From Hoplostethus atlanticus (lineage: Eukaryota; Chordata; Actinopteri; Trachichthyiformes; Trachichthyidae), in NCBI GenBank assembly GCA_034670405.1, contig JAXDDX010000035.1, forward strand, positions 2,241,001 through 2,305,000: DNA of 64,000 nucleotides. The letters are read 5' to 3'. Below the pieces are notes generated by a model. That model had not been told where the DNA came from, did not search any database, and saw nothing but the letters and a program-made list of their open reading frames with translations. Shown one piece after another: positions 11,109-22,904 of the stretch. Each line of letters starts with the position of its first letter. The first letter of the stretch is position 1. The position numbers and the translations under genes are program-made.

Positions 11109-13940
11109 AAACATTCAGTGTCAGCCCGAACTAACATGGACACATTTTATACTTTAAAAAAAAGTCTTGTACATTAGGGAAAATAATGAATTCTCAGCCG
11201 ACAAGCAAAGAAATTTGAAGAATTCAGGATTTTTCAAGCAGCCAACTACTTTCCAATATGTTTATACGTGCTTTAGATGAAGTGGGTCACTTTTGCAAAG
11301 ACAACTGATGGATCTTGAAATGTTTTCTTTATTGAGGGAATGAGAATGTGTCTAGAGTTGTAAAAGACTATTATAGCATCCAAGGGGACACGCTCTAAGC
11401 AATTAGAGAGGTGTGTATATAAGATTGGAAAGGTACAGAGAGAACAGGACCATGGAAGGGGAAAACCAGAGCCAAGTGGTGTTGTTACAGTAGGTAAGTT
11501 AGGAAACCAAGTGCCTTTGCTCAAAAGATTTTATCATTGCCTGCCACTTTGGATTGCCTTTTTACTACCTCTTGTTTTTAAATGAACAGAAAGAAGCCGG
11601 ACAGGTACATTTTGTCAATAAATTGGAACCAGATCTCTCAGATGTAGATCTTTGAGGCGTACTTCTTATCTGGGCACACAAAGGGATGGGATGGGATAAT
11701 TGTTTTTCATGTAGCCTATTGTTTAAAAGAAATAATTGTCCCACGTTTTACAGTCCAAATGTACAGAACGAAGGTTGATTGTGTTGCCCTATCATGTAGT
11801 TTCTGCTTTATGTTTTGTTACACAATAGAAAATCAGGTCTTACAAGAATCTATCTATAACTGATTTATGACACATGGGATGCCTTGTACCATTGCTAGCC
11901 TAACATATAGCCAGGGCTACACCATTCTTACAACATCCCCTATTATTTCTTTGTTTGAAGACGTGTGCTTTGTTGCACTTAAAAGATCAATAAGGGGTGA
12001 AGCAACAGCAGTGCTTATTTTCTGCCTTGAGTTATGTAGCCTAATTGAAATGAATTGTTTCTGTACTGTGAGTTAGTGGATGCTAAAGGAATATGTGTTA
12101 CATAGGAGTATTTTGGGGACTTATGTTCATATTTGTGATTAACTAACTCAGCACAGAGACTATATCTGCTTGGTTAAAATGGAGAGAAGTTATCACTGTT
12201 TCTTTTGTTTAAAAAAGAGGTTGGATGTTGTGAAGTTCATTCATTTGCTTCAACATTCTCCGTGTAATGTGTGGAGAAGCTACATTAATTGAATCAATTT
12301 TCTACATTGATATTTAAGACAAAACATTTTACTAACATTACACATGAAATAATTTTGAACATAGGCAAATTAAAACAAATAAGTGTCTTGAATGAGAGCT
12401 ATTGTCTCTGTGCTGTGGAGTGTGACCATTGATTGTTATTTATAGGGTTTGAAAACAAATTGTGGGAGGGCAGGGCAGGTAACAGGTGATTTATTGATCA
12501 TTTGCCATCATAATGTAGATGTTAAAAAGTATTGCAGGACTTTATACTAAAGACAGGATAACGGTCACCTCGTGGATCTCGCTAGACAAGATGGTGCCTG
12601 CTCTGTGTGGTTCACTGGACAATTTTGTCATAAAACTTCATCAGATATTGTACGGTGGATTAATTGCACCCGGCTTTGAATGTCATATCTCAGAAGCTAG
12701 ATACAATAACACTCCTCTAGCCGGTTTCTCAATTTATCTTTTATACAGACATTTTTTTTTACCATTATTACCAAGATTAATATGTTTTGTTTTGATTCTG
12801 TTCTCTTTGACTTTCAGTGTATGCCATATGCTTCATTGAAAATAACTTGTGATTGTGTTGATATTGATAATGAATAATGAGATATCTAATGTATCATATT
12901 CAGAATGGTGTGGGCAGGTTTTTTTTTTTTGGTTACAAGGTGGTTTACTATTGTCTTGGTTACCATTGTGCATTGCAATTTTATACTTTCTGTTATCTTC
13001 AAAGTAGAGGTTGTACTATGTAATCGAACAAATGTATCTAACAATAAAAGACGCATGGTGCCTTTGGGGCCATTTTCCCCAGAAAACATATTAAACGTGT
13101 TTGTAAATTTGTTTTGTCCATGTTGCTTCATTTCACACATAACATACACTGTAAAATCACACAGTGCAATTAAGTGAAATCAACTCATCTTTAATATTTT
13201 TTTCAATGTATAGTAGATGTGTTTGTCAATTTCAACTTACAATTGTTAGTTATCAGTTTGACTAAAATTATGAGTCTTACTATTCACTACCGGCATTTAC
13301 TAAACTTATCTTATCTATATATTCATACATACATTTCCAGCATATATTGCATTTGAGTTAACTCTATACTGAAATCTATACTTCTTAGGTGAATCATAAA
13401 TCAATTTCTGATTTAAAGAAAAAAAGAAAATAATGATAACCATGATGAAAACTAGTATCCAGCTCGATCAATACCCTTAATACTACAAACGTTTCAACGT
13501 CTGAATTCGCATTGTTACGGAAGCGTAATGCATTCACTTGAGAAAAAAATGTTTGCCCTGTTTTTCTGAATTAATGAGATTATTATCTCAGAATTCCGAG
13601 AAAAGTTTTCATGGAAAAAAAAAAATCTGCTCTGTTTTTGTATGTTTTTAAGTTGACGTGACTTAATCGTTTTTTGCAGTGTATAAATGAAATGTTCTAG
13701 TGAAATATAATGTCTTTCCACAGATGAGCTAGGGGCTAAAAAGCGACTTGCATAATGCTTTTCTTAGCGACTTTACTGTTGCAGCTGTGCCACAATTTCT
13801 GGATTCCAATGCTGTAGACATTTGGCTAAAAGAACTACACCTTCCAGAATTAAAAGCGGCTGGGTTTTCAGCCGCGTTTCGTGCGGTCCCCTCATGTCCT
13901 CCGCAGGGAGGTAAACCGGGTCATGTTAGAGGAAGAAATA
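11109..13940. other. Intergenic / tead3 3' UTR region
   Basis: AT-rich DNA after tead3. The first part may be tead3 3' UTR. No exon, transposon end or RNA gene was recognised. A short open frame at 13748-13945 has no recognisable family motif and no clean splice or regulatory context. Confidence 0.5.
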
Positions 13941-13949
13941 GCTGAAACA

Positions 13950-14340
13950 AAATCGGAAGTTAGGTGGTTTAGCCTTCAAAATACAGTGATACATTTATGA
14001 CAAAAAATAACAGGAAGTGTTGTGGTTTATAGAAAAGCAACTTTTTACATAAAATTAAAAACATGTATTTACTTCAGTTCAACATGAAATACGTTTTTTA
14101 TTTTCCATCACATATTATTCAATAACGTCTCAATCACAGAACTTGAAGCAACCCAATTATAGTTTCCGGGTTCAGATCATATTTGTCAATAATGGTTTTA
14201 TTTTGAAGGTTACTACCGGAAGTAATATTTTTTTATTCTGCACGCAGCGCCGCGACTAAACACTTCAGCGTTGGTTGTCAGAAGCTTTGACCAACCTACC
14301 GTGTATTTCCTTGTCAGTACGCCAACAGGAAGTGTTTTGG
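13950..14340 (+). promoter_or_regulatory. smpd2: ETS-motif cluster, probable smpd2 promoter
   Basis: Four plus-strand GGAAGT cores occur within 380 bp, near 13953, 14013, 14217 (ACCGGAAGTA, a full ETS/GABPA consensus) and 14328. Two share the longer context AACAGGAAGTGTT. They precede a probable noncoding first exon with a strong donor at 14448. No TATA box is apparent, which fits a TATA-less housekeeping promoter. The functional assignment is inference. Confidence 0.5.
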
Positions 14341-14447
14341 ATTCGTAGTCAAGACTACGGAATTATACTGCTTGCTGACGCTGCCTATAACTGCACAGCA
14401 AGCAAACAAGTTAACGGTAGCTACCGTCAACACTGCAGGTTAGAAAG
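14340..14447 (+). other. smpd2: Candidate noncoding exon 1 of smpd2 (start uncertain)
   Basis: The sequence ends in AGAAAG followed by GTAAGT, a consensus donor, and lies about 1.9 kb upstream of the smpd2 start codon. It contains a 14-bp palindrome (ACGGTAGCTACCGT, 14414-14427) and a short hairpin (CGTAGTC-AA-GACTACG, 14344-14359). The transcription start and the acceptor of the next exon are not defined by sequence. Confidence 0.4.
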
Positions 14448-16398
14448 GTAAGTTAAATACATTTCACTCTTTCACTCGGGCAACGAGCTAACAGCAGTCT
14501 TGAACTGCTCTGGAGTCCAGTCGGCTCACGTAGTTTAGCTAACGTTACGTCTACCTACCTTACCAATACTACAAATTAAAAATGAAAACTGCGCTACAAT
14601 AATTTAATTATTGGCCATGACAGTTGAAATCACCAATAACAAAGCATTCAGAGAGTTAGTGAGGGTATAATGCAGCCTTGTATCTAAAACTACCGACCTC
14701 TTCGACTACTAACGTCGCACCACTGCAGTTATACCATCAGACGACGCGCATTTGAGAAGTGGCAAAATCTCACCCACCTGTTTAGAGTCACATTAACCTC
14801 ACTGCCAAATGTCAGTGAGTTCATCACGATTGGTTAAAGGTTTATTGGCCTGGCTATATTGTGAACATCGACCTTCACTACATATAAATACCTGTTTGAG
14901 TAGTCACAAATGTAACGTTTGCACATGAAACCCAGGGTATTGTATATTGAAAAAAACACACACACTTTTATTTCTGTTAATTGGCTAGACTTGTCAGTAA
15001 CGTTATACTAGATAAATTGAGGATTTTTGCATGCAATAGAATGCATTTGACTTGCTGCTGCTGGCTGTCACAATATTTAAATACAGGAAGTACCCAGTAG
15101 TAGTAGCCCATTCAAAATAGCTATTCCATCCAACGTCATCCCTTCATTATTTTCATTGTACTATTCCCTTTTTCTCCTAGACAAGCTGTGTCAGCAGGCT
15201 GTTGGTTTAGGACCAGAGTGTAGTAACACTCCCAGGAGAATGGAGTGAATGCTATCTCCTTTTATTGCAGATCAATAGGTACTTGCCCACAGTGGGGACT
15301 AGTGGAGCTTGGCAGGACCACCTCAGAGTGATAATAACAGTCAATAACCCCCTGTTGCTTATGTATAAACTAGGCTATATTCCTGCAGGTATCTACTCAT
15401 TATTTTCCAATACAGAATGCCAATATGGATACTACTATAATTAGTATTGACAGTTTTGGCCATGTTATCGTCATATAGAACCATGAAAATAAACTTTGCA
15501 CAGGCTATTAACATCTAATGGACTTCCCTGAGGAACAACTCAGATTTGTTTACATTCTAACATGCAGTCCATGTTTAGATTTATTTTGCTGCTCACATTG
15601 CTTCCATTTTCTTTCCAGGAAAATGGCACGCACAAACATTTATTTTCTAGTTATGTAATTTCTGCGGCTTGGCAAAGTTGTAATGACCCCTTTGTTTGAA
15701 CAAAAGGTAACTATAGTGATCACAAGAGATAATGCAGTTTGTGTACCCACCGTGTATAGACTAATCAATACAAGACCTAAGAGATGGGTCCTCTACATCA
15801 CCCCATGCTTGTGGTGAGCTCAGATCTAGCCACTTTGTTTATGCTCTCCACTTTTGAGGAGCCTCACTTGGGTTTTCACCATTAAAACTTGGCCTTCAAC
15901 TATGACATTGACATTTTGCTGATGCCTGGTCGCCTAAAACTATTTAACCCTAGGTCAGACTATAATCTGCTTGGTTTGCATTTTTAGATGCTTAGTGGTC
16001 AGTTTTCATATGGGTATTCATTTCTGTATCTGTTTGTGTGGCACATCAGCCAAATCGATAGAGATTTAGTCTAGTTCACATTTCTGTGCTTCCACAATTG
16101 GCATGCTGCATTTATATAAATCTGTTACTTTTCCTTACTCTTTCTCTCCCATCTCTTTGCATTGCTCATATGCATTTTTGAAGTTTTTGTGCGTCCAGAC
16201 ATGTCACTTAATGTGACGATGATAACAATCCTGCTAAAACCACAACTTTAACAGCAGTTCTTCTTTGTCCCTTTAAGAGCTGTCCCAGTCACCTCGACAG
16301 TTCCAGTCTGTTGTCCTGATCGTCCAGTCTCCAAACAGGGAGGAGCCCAGCCTGTGCTGCTGCTGCGGCCGTCACCGCCGATCCACTTCTCCACTAGC
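14448..16398 (+). other. smpd2: Presumed smpd2 5' intron and UTR
   Basis: No coding exon was seen. The last ~120 bp before the ATG are GC-richer (CCTCGACAG, GCTGCTGCTGCGGCCGTC) and likely form the 5' UTR part of the first coding exon. No other structure was recognised. Confidence 0.45.
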
Positions 16399-19300
16399 AT
16401 GGCTAATAGAGACATTGTCAATCTCCGGGTCTTCTCTCTTAACTGCTGGTCAGTGGTTGTGCTTTGCAGCGATTCTTAGTGTCTTGTTCTGTTTCATGAT
16501 TAATGGCAGTGGTATAACATCCATCCTCTTTTCTTTTTTTTTAGGGGGATCCGTTACCTTAGCAAACACTGTCTTCAGCGCTATGCCATGATCGGGGATA
16601 TGTTGTGCAAGGAACAGCATGATATTGTGTTACTGCAGGAGGTTGGTGGAAGCACACACATGCTCACTTAGACAAGCATGTACTTACAGAGTCACTCCGT
16701 TATTCAATGACTCATCTTACTTACCTCATTCAGCTCACCCACTCTTTTTTCCTTTCAGGTATGGAGTGAGAAGGATTATCTCTTCCTGAAAAAGAGACTT
16801 GCGTGTAGCCATCCCCACTCTCATTACTTCAAAAGGTAATGTTCTTAATCCCATTTTAATATTTGTGTGAGAGCTGTTTGCGTCCACCTGTTACTTTTGA
16901 ACATTATTCAATCTCTGATGAACATTTGTAAAGAAATTGTCATATACCTTCTAAAGGCTACTGAGGTGTCTCTGTCCCACAGACTATTAGGTCCACTGTC
17001 ATGAAACATTCATGAGAAAAATCTAGCTAGCTGGCTTTAGAACAGCAAACACAAAGGATTTTCTCACAGTTTTGCAGCCTAATTCCTCCTTGACCTCCAT
17101 ACCAAGGCACAAGACTGAGATTAATCCCTGTTTTTTCTAATCCCATCAGCAGTTCACAAAAATGTGTTAACTCCAGTAGAAAAGTTCTCAGAGCTTTTAA
17201 AGGTCACTCATGCCTGTAATATCATTATCTAGACCCAAAGGTATAGCAGGGATGTTTTTTTCCCCCAGTCATTAAACAGTATGTGCACACTGCTGAAGTA
17301 GGTATTTTGTGTGTAACTTACAACTCATACCCATGTGTTGCTTTCCCTCTTGCCCTTCAGTGGAGTCATTGGCAGTGGACTGGCCATTTTCTCCAAACAC
17401 AGAATCCACGATGCATTTCAGTATCGTTACTCACTGAATGGTTATCCATACATGGTAGGTTTGGAGCAGATGAGACACAGAAAATAGTGGATGCACATTC
17501 CTAATAGGATCTGTTGGAACTATTGCCATTATTGACTAAAAGAAAAAGAATACAGTGAATCTTGCAACACAGTCGTCAGCATTTGCAAGCTGCAACATTT
17601 CAACCCAGTGTAGGCAATGTGAGGATGGATATGAAGAAAAAGACCCAGAGGGGTTTGAAACACTAGTTAAGCTTACTTGGAGCATGGTTCAGTGTGCATG
17701 TAATCCTTTTCCTTTAATCAAATTTGGAAAGGGTCACATAGAGAGATAACCTCATAGAGAATATGCAATGTGCTGCGGTTATTTATTGTTTTCCTATAAT
17801 GCATCATTAACACCTCTTTGCAGCATAGTCTATCTCCTTTCAGCTGATTGCTTCCCTGTTATTGTCTCTCTACTTCTCCACTATGCAGGCCCACCACGGA
17901 GACTGGTTTGGAGGGAAAGCTGTTGGCATGGCCATCTTAAACATAGGCAGACTGACGGCACACATCTACGTCACTCATGTAAGCCTTCCTACCAAACAGT
18001 TCATCACCCCCCCGTATCTGATGTGTGGTTGTTGATCAATGTGCTGGTGTCTCTATGTGCTGTTTTTTAGCTGCATGCGGAGTACTGCAGAGAGAAGGAC
18101 TCCTATCTACCTCACAGAGTGGTTCAGGCCTGGGAGCTGCAGCAGTTCATTCGGTAGTGGGTCTTTGGCTTGCTAAGTGTACACATACAGTAGAAGCCAG
18201 TATATTTACTTTCCCAGGTGCTTCTTTGTGTATTAAACACACAGATAAATCTCCCCTGTTCCCGTTAGAAGTTATTGAAATGTTTAAAACAATGCTACAG
18301 TGTTCACATTCAACTGGAGACATTTTAAACACAGTAAATTTTCAGCTTGACGTTAAGTTGTGTCATTTGTGAATAAAGCACTTTCCCTTGCCCACTAGCC
18401 ATACCTCTAGTGGAGCAGACCTGGTGATTCTAGGCGGGGATCTCAACATGCACCCTCAGGACCTTGGAAACAGACTACTAAAGACTTACACAGGCCTCCG
18501 AGACTCTTATTTAGAGACCGCTAAGTTTGATGTAAGTAGTGACAAAAATGCAACACATTATTATGAGTGATATGTGTACTGAAACTATTTAACTACTGAG
18601 GTTTTTTGTTTTGCTTTTTCTGTTGCAGGGATGTGAGGATGGTATGACTCTAATAGCAGACAACCCTTTCATCAGTAAGAAAGAGATTGTTCCCTTTGAG
18701 AAGGGAATCCGAATAGACTACATCTTGTTCAAGGTGGGAGGAAAGATTTGTCTCATCATGCTCACTGATATATTATCCTTTTATAGCACCTTGTTGGATA
18801 AATTGTTTTCTGACACCGTATGAATTGCCCCTTTGCTTCCCTTGAGACAATGGTGTAAATAATGTAGATGTTGTAATAGGTAATAACTCCTAAATAGTAT
18901 TTTTCCTTTTTATTTCCAGGGTTCCTCCAAAGTGGACATTAAGTGTGAGTCCATGTCCACTACCAAAGGCTCAGTCCCTGACCATCCTTTCCCATACTCT
19001 GACCATGAGGCACTGACTGTTGAGATGAGGCTGGACCCGCTCACCCAGACCGAGACCCAAAGTGACAAGCAAACAAGGGAACAGGACTGTGCCGCAGGTA
19101 CTTTTCCATAACAGTTTGTGAAGCTGTGAATCAAAACAGTGCAAAAGATGCAGACTGTATTGAGGTCAGCCATTAAGTCTTCAGCTCTTCAAAGGTTTTT
19201 TCCGTGTTTCTCCCTCCTCTCCCTTATTCTTCAGGCAAGGTGGCTGAGTTGGTAGATATTGTGACGGAGGCCCGTACAGAAGTCAAAGTTGGTCTGCACT

Positions 19301-19659
19301 GTGCTGAGAGGATGCGCTACACTGCAACCCGTACCGGAGTGATGGGGCTGGCTCTTCTTCTTCTGGAGCTGGCAATTGCAGCTGTGCCCTGCTTGGCCCT
19401 GGGAGCAGAACAACCTTTCCCCCGTGCCTCCTTTTATCTACTGGGAGCGCTGTGCTTCGCCATCTTGCTGACCACAACTCTGCTGTATATCTTCTACACC
19501 ATGGAGGTGAAGTCTCTTCAGGGGGCCGAGGATCAGATGAGGCTGGCTGTGGGCAGCCTGCAGGAGAAGCTCCGGGGCTTTCCTCTGGCCCAGCCTGGCA
19601 ACACCCAGCGGAGACCCACAGAGGGTCATGAGCCCAGTGCCATTGGTGCAGAGAAATAG
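16399..19659 (+). CDS. smpd2: Neutral sphingomyelinase 1 (sphingomyelin phosphodiesterase 2)
   Basis: This Mg2+-dependent enzyme hydrolyses sphingomyelin and related lysolipids at ER/nuclear membranes; it belongs to the endonuclease/exonuclease/phosphatase fold family. Coding exons: 16399-16448, 16545-16641, 16759-16835, 17361-17454, 17889-17978, 18071-18153, 18399-18531, 18629-18733, 18920-19097 and 19235-19659. They give 443 residues (human 423), and all phases and GT/AG sites agree. The fold motifs are in register with human: LLQE ends at Glu49 (metal ligand), GGDLN spans 176-180, and SDHEAL has the catalytic His at 272. Two hydrophobic segments at about 337-359 and 369-390 are the expected C-terminal transmembrane hairpin. 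The start ANRDIVNLRVFSLNCWG fits the family N terminus. Chance of a different paralogue (smpd2a versus smpd2b) remains. Confidence 0.96.
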
Positions 19660-22604
19660 AGCAGTAGCTATTGCAACTGGGTCAACATGGGCTCATCGAA
19701 AGGAAGACCTTGAAAGTGTTTGGAGAAGGACCTTGGAAGGAGTTGTTCTGAATGTGTTTTACGCTCTTGAGATAGATTTTTACTCTAGAATGCATCATGA
19801 TGGGTTTAACTGAAAGAATTGAACCATAAATGGAGGACATTTCTGAAAGTAGTGCAGGACACATGCTACAACACTTTTATACTTTTTTTATACTAGTCTT
19901 TTAACTTTTAGTTACACTTAGATTCCTCTCTATGCACCTTCTCAAATATGCTTCCAATTTCACAATATGACATGCTACATCATGTACGTACACGTTAATA
20001 ATTACATTGTGAATGTGAACATGTATCTTTGTAGCTATTCAGACTTAAAATGATTGGTAAGAATGAGGCTTCTAGGGTCCAACTTGCATTACACCATTCA
20101 TAGTGGCGGTGGGACCAGTTATTTCCTTTTATTCATTTCCTTCTTTACTTTTACAGTTTGCATGTAATGTTGCTGCTTAGAACCACGTGGAAGATAAATA
20201 ATTGTGCAACTTACAGAATGTAGTTGGAAGCAATGCACAATGCAACCTCAAATTCCAGATTGTACTCATTTACTCATGTACCTACATACTTATTTAAAAT
20301 AGCCCTTTCATCTCCACCTCAGGGAAGACGCAGAAACTCTTTCGAGTGTTACTACATAATGTAATATTTCTGTTGGACACATTTCTGAGTGACAGAGGCC
20401 CCAGTGCACTGGTTGGGTCTTTTTAATGCAGTGCAGGAAAAGGACAAACCATCTATGACTCATTTATCATGTTCATTGATTTACACTACAGTTTTTTCAT
20501 GTTAGGGCGACAATCCACACTCCTGTATGCTATAGCACAAACTACAGAGATGGGAATGCACTAAAAGTGTTCCATCATTCACGTTATTTAGCTTAACTAC
20601 AGTAGACGAATTAACTAATTTTACAAAGCATCCTGTATTAGAGAAAATGTAAAATGCTTAAAACATCTTTAGTGTTTAATCTCCCTAGTTGACTAACAAA
20701 ATAAACCATTTCCTGAATGAGTTGTTAGTGTTGCATACACACTCACTGTAAAACAGTGTATGACTGCAAGATCTTATTGTTAAATGAATCATTTTAAAAT
20801 TGTATCTATTCTCACTTTTCTCAATGTAGAAAAAGTAGTTAATTGTTTTAAGGTTCATAGTATTTCAAGCGATACCTCTTATCATTTCCATTGCTATTGG
20901 AAAAATATGATGGATATGATTATGAAGGCAATAATATATAATAATTTATACCCTGATCTACTAATATGAAGAAATGCTTGGCTCTGGATATGGATGACAA
21001 CCCACTAATAATGGGATTTTTCAATTTCAATTGGAGACAATATTCATTGATACCAGTATAGTCTGTTTTCACCATTTTAACGAAGGAAGTGAATTTATAG
21101 TGAAGGAAAGTCATCCACACTTTCACCACTAGAGAGCAATGTTTCTTTGCACCTGAGGAAAAGCGTGTTGTCTGTGGGTGGGTATGGGAAAACAATTGTA
21201 AAGCCCATCAATCTGTGCTGTGCAATCTCGATTAATCCAGCCACTGGCAAAGGTATTGGTGCAGTGGAGTGAAATCAGTTGGTTGCTCATAAAATTGTGG
21301 CTCAAGTATTGTAAGGATTTTGACGAGAATTGGCTCTTGATCATGATTGTCATGCAATTGATATGCTTTAATTTCACTGTGTTATATACAAAATATACAA
21401 ATAAATGATGCAAATGAAATGAAAATGATTATGCACATGTTATCTGCCATTTTGAACAGTACACCCTGTGATGGGAACTACCCAAATGTTTGCTCCTGCC
21501 AAAATGAATCACCAAAACAGCTGCCTGTGCCAGCGGTTAGGAAAGCGAGAGGAGATGTGACACGAAGTCATGGCAGAGCTGCTGATGCTGACTGCCAAGT
21601 TTGCTCCCAGAAGACAGCTAACATGTACCACCTTATACTAGGTATATCCATGGGTGTGGTACGTTCAAAGCTGTCTTGGGTGTTCCAGTATAATAAAGCA
21701 CAATAGACTTAATTTGTTGGACCAATTCCAGAGAACGCAACCATTACATAGCAGATGTCTCAGCCAGTGGATAGTACCACTTCCCATGATTAGTAATCAT
21801 AACGCTTCTCAGGAATCAAAACACTGACATGGTTGAGCCACAAAAACATGGGTTAGGCCTATGAATGATTCATAGGTATGAGTTTACTTAAGAGGATTTT
21901 GCCATTTAATTTTTTTTCTCAGTATTGTCAATTATTACCTTGTTTCTGATGTACTGTTCTATTGTCCTGCTGAAGGTCAGTCGCCTGATTTTCAATATAG
22001 TTTCAACTAAATAACTATTTTGAAAAGATATATTTTATTTACCTTGCAGTGTAGTTATTGGAGCCCTTTACTGTTCTTGCTGTGGTTGCAATTAAGGAGG
22101 TATGAATTGTGAGCTGGACTAAGGGATGTAATGGAGGGTAAACCCACCTAGACTCAGTTTTCCCACCTGTTTAGCCTTAAAATCATAGCAAGTATTTTCA
22201 AACTGATGTAAATATGAGGACATGAGGTTAGGGTCTTTTAAGTGTAAAGAAATCCTAAATCAATCTTGAAAATAGGTGGACCAACTGGAGGTCATATTTT
22301 ACCAACCTTTTTAATTGCTACTACATCCCTGGTATCAGTCCAATATAAGCCAATGGCAAATATGTTGCTTGATACTACAGGGATTCCCAAACTTTTTCAT
22401 ATGGAGGACCCAAAAATAAATCAAGGATTTTGCCCCTAAGGAACCTCTTCTGAGAAGATTTATGTTGTTGCCAACTCACAGTATCTAGAGTAATGCAATT
22501 CTACACTAAATCACAACTGGGTGTAAGCTATCTCTATTACACAACCAGTCTTCTTCACAACCAATGCAGGAAGACACTTTCACTGGCTGCACATATGATA
22601 TCCA
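19660..22604. other. smpd2 3' UTR / intergenic
   Basis: AT-rich, with several possible poly(A) signals, for example AATAAA near 20699. No exon, transposon terminus or structural RNA was recognised. A frame at 21419-21706 is open but has no family motif. Confidence 0.5.
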
Positions 22605-22674
22605 TTATAGACTTATACCTGTCAAGGCAAGTCAACAATCCTTATAGACTTATACCTGTCAAGGTAAGTAAACA
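22605..22674. repeat. 37-bp tandem duplication
   Basis: Two adjacent copies begin TTATAGACTTATACCTGTCA. The copies differ at a few positions (GGCAAGTCAACA versus GGTAAGTAAACA). They lie about 230 bp upstream of the pkp1 start codon. Confidence 0.85.
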
Positions 22675-22904
22675 GTCCGACAGTCAGAGTGATTAGCAGC
22701 AGGGTGGAAGTCTGGCCTGTAAACTCGACCCGCTTTATTTAACGTGGTCTTGTACATCTATTGTGCGTATTATGGGCGCGGCCTAATCGTCTAGGGCAGG
22801 GCAGGGCAAGGTGCGCTTTTGTTACCCCAGAGAGACAACTTCACTGCAGCCGACACACTTCAGAAGTGCACCTCCTCGGATGTTGAGCCAGCCGAAGAGC
22901 TAAA

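Noticed and set aside
13748-13945. 65-codon open frame with a GC hairpin (GCGGCTG...CAGCCGC, 13856-13875)
   Set aside because: No family motif, no splice context. The hairpin looks like a bacterial terminator, but the DNA is vertebrate and no transcript end is expected here.
21419-21706. 95-codon frame containing several Cys residues
   Set aside because: No recognisable domain, no splice sites in phase, lies in AT-rich intergenic DNA; length is within chance expectation.
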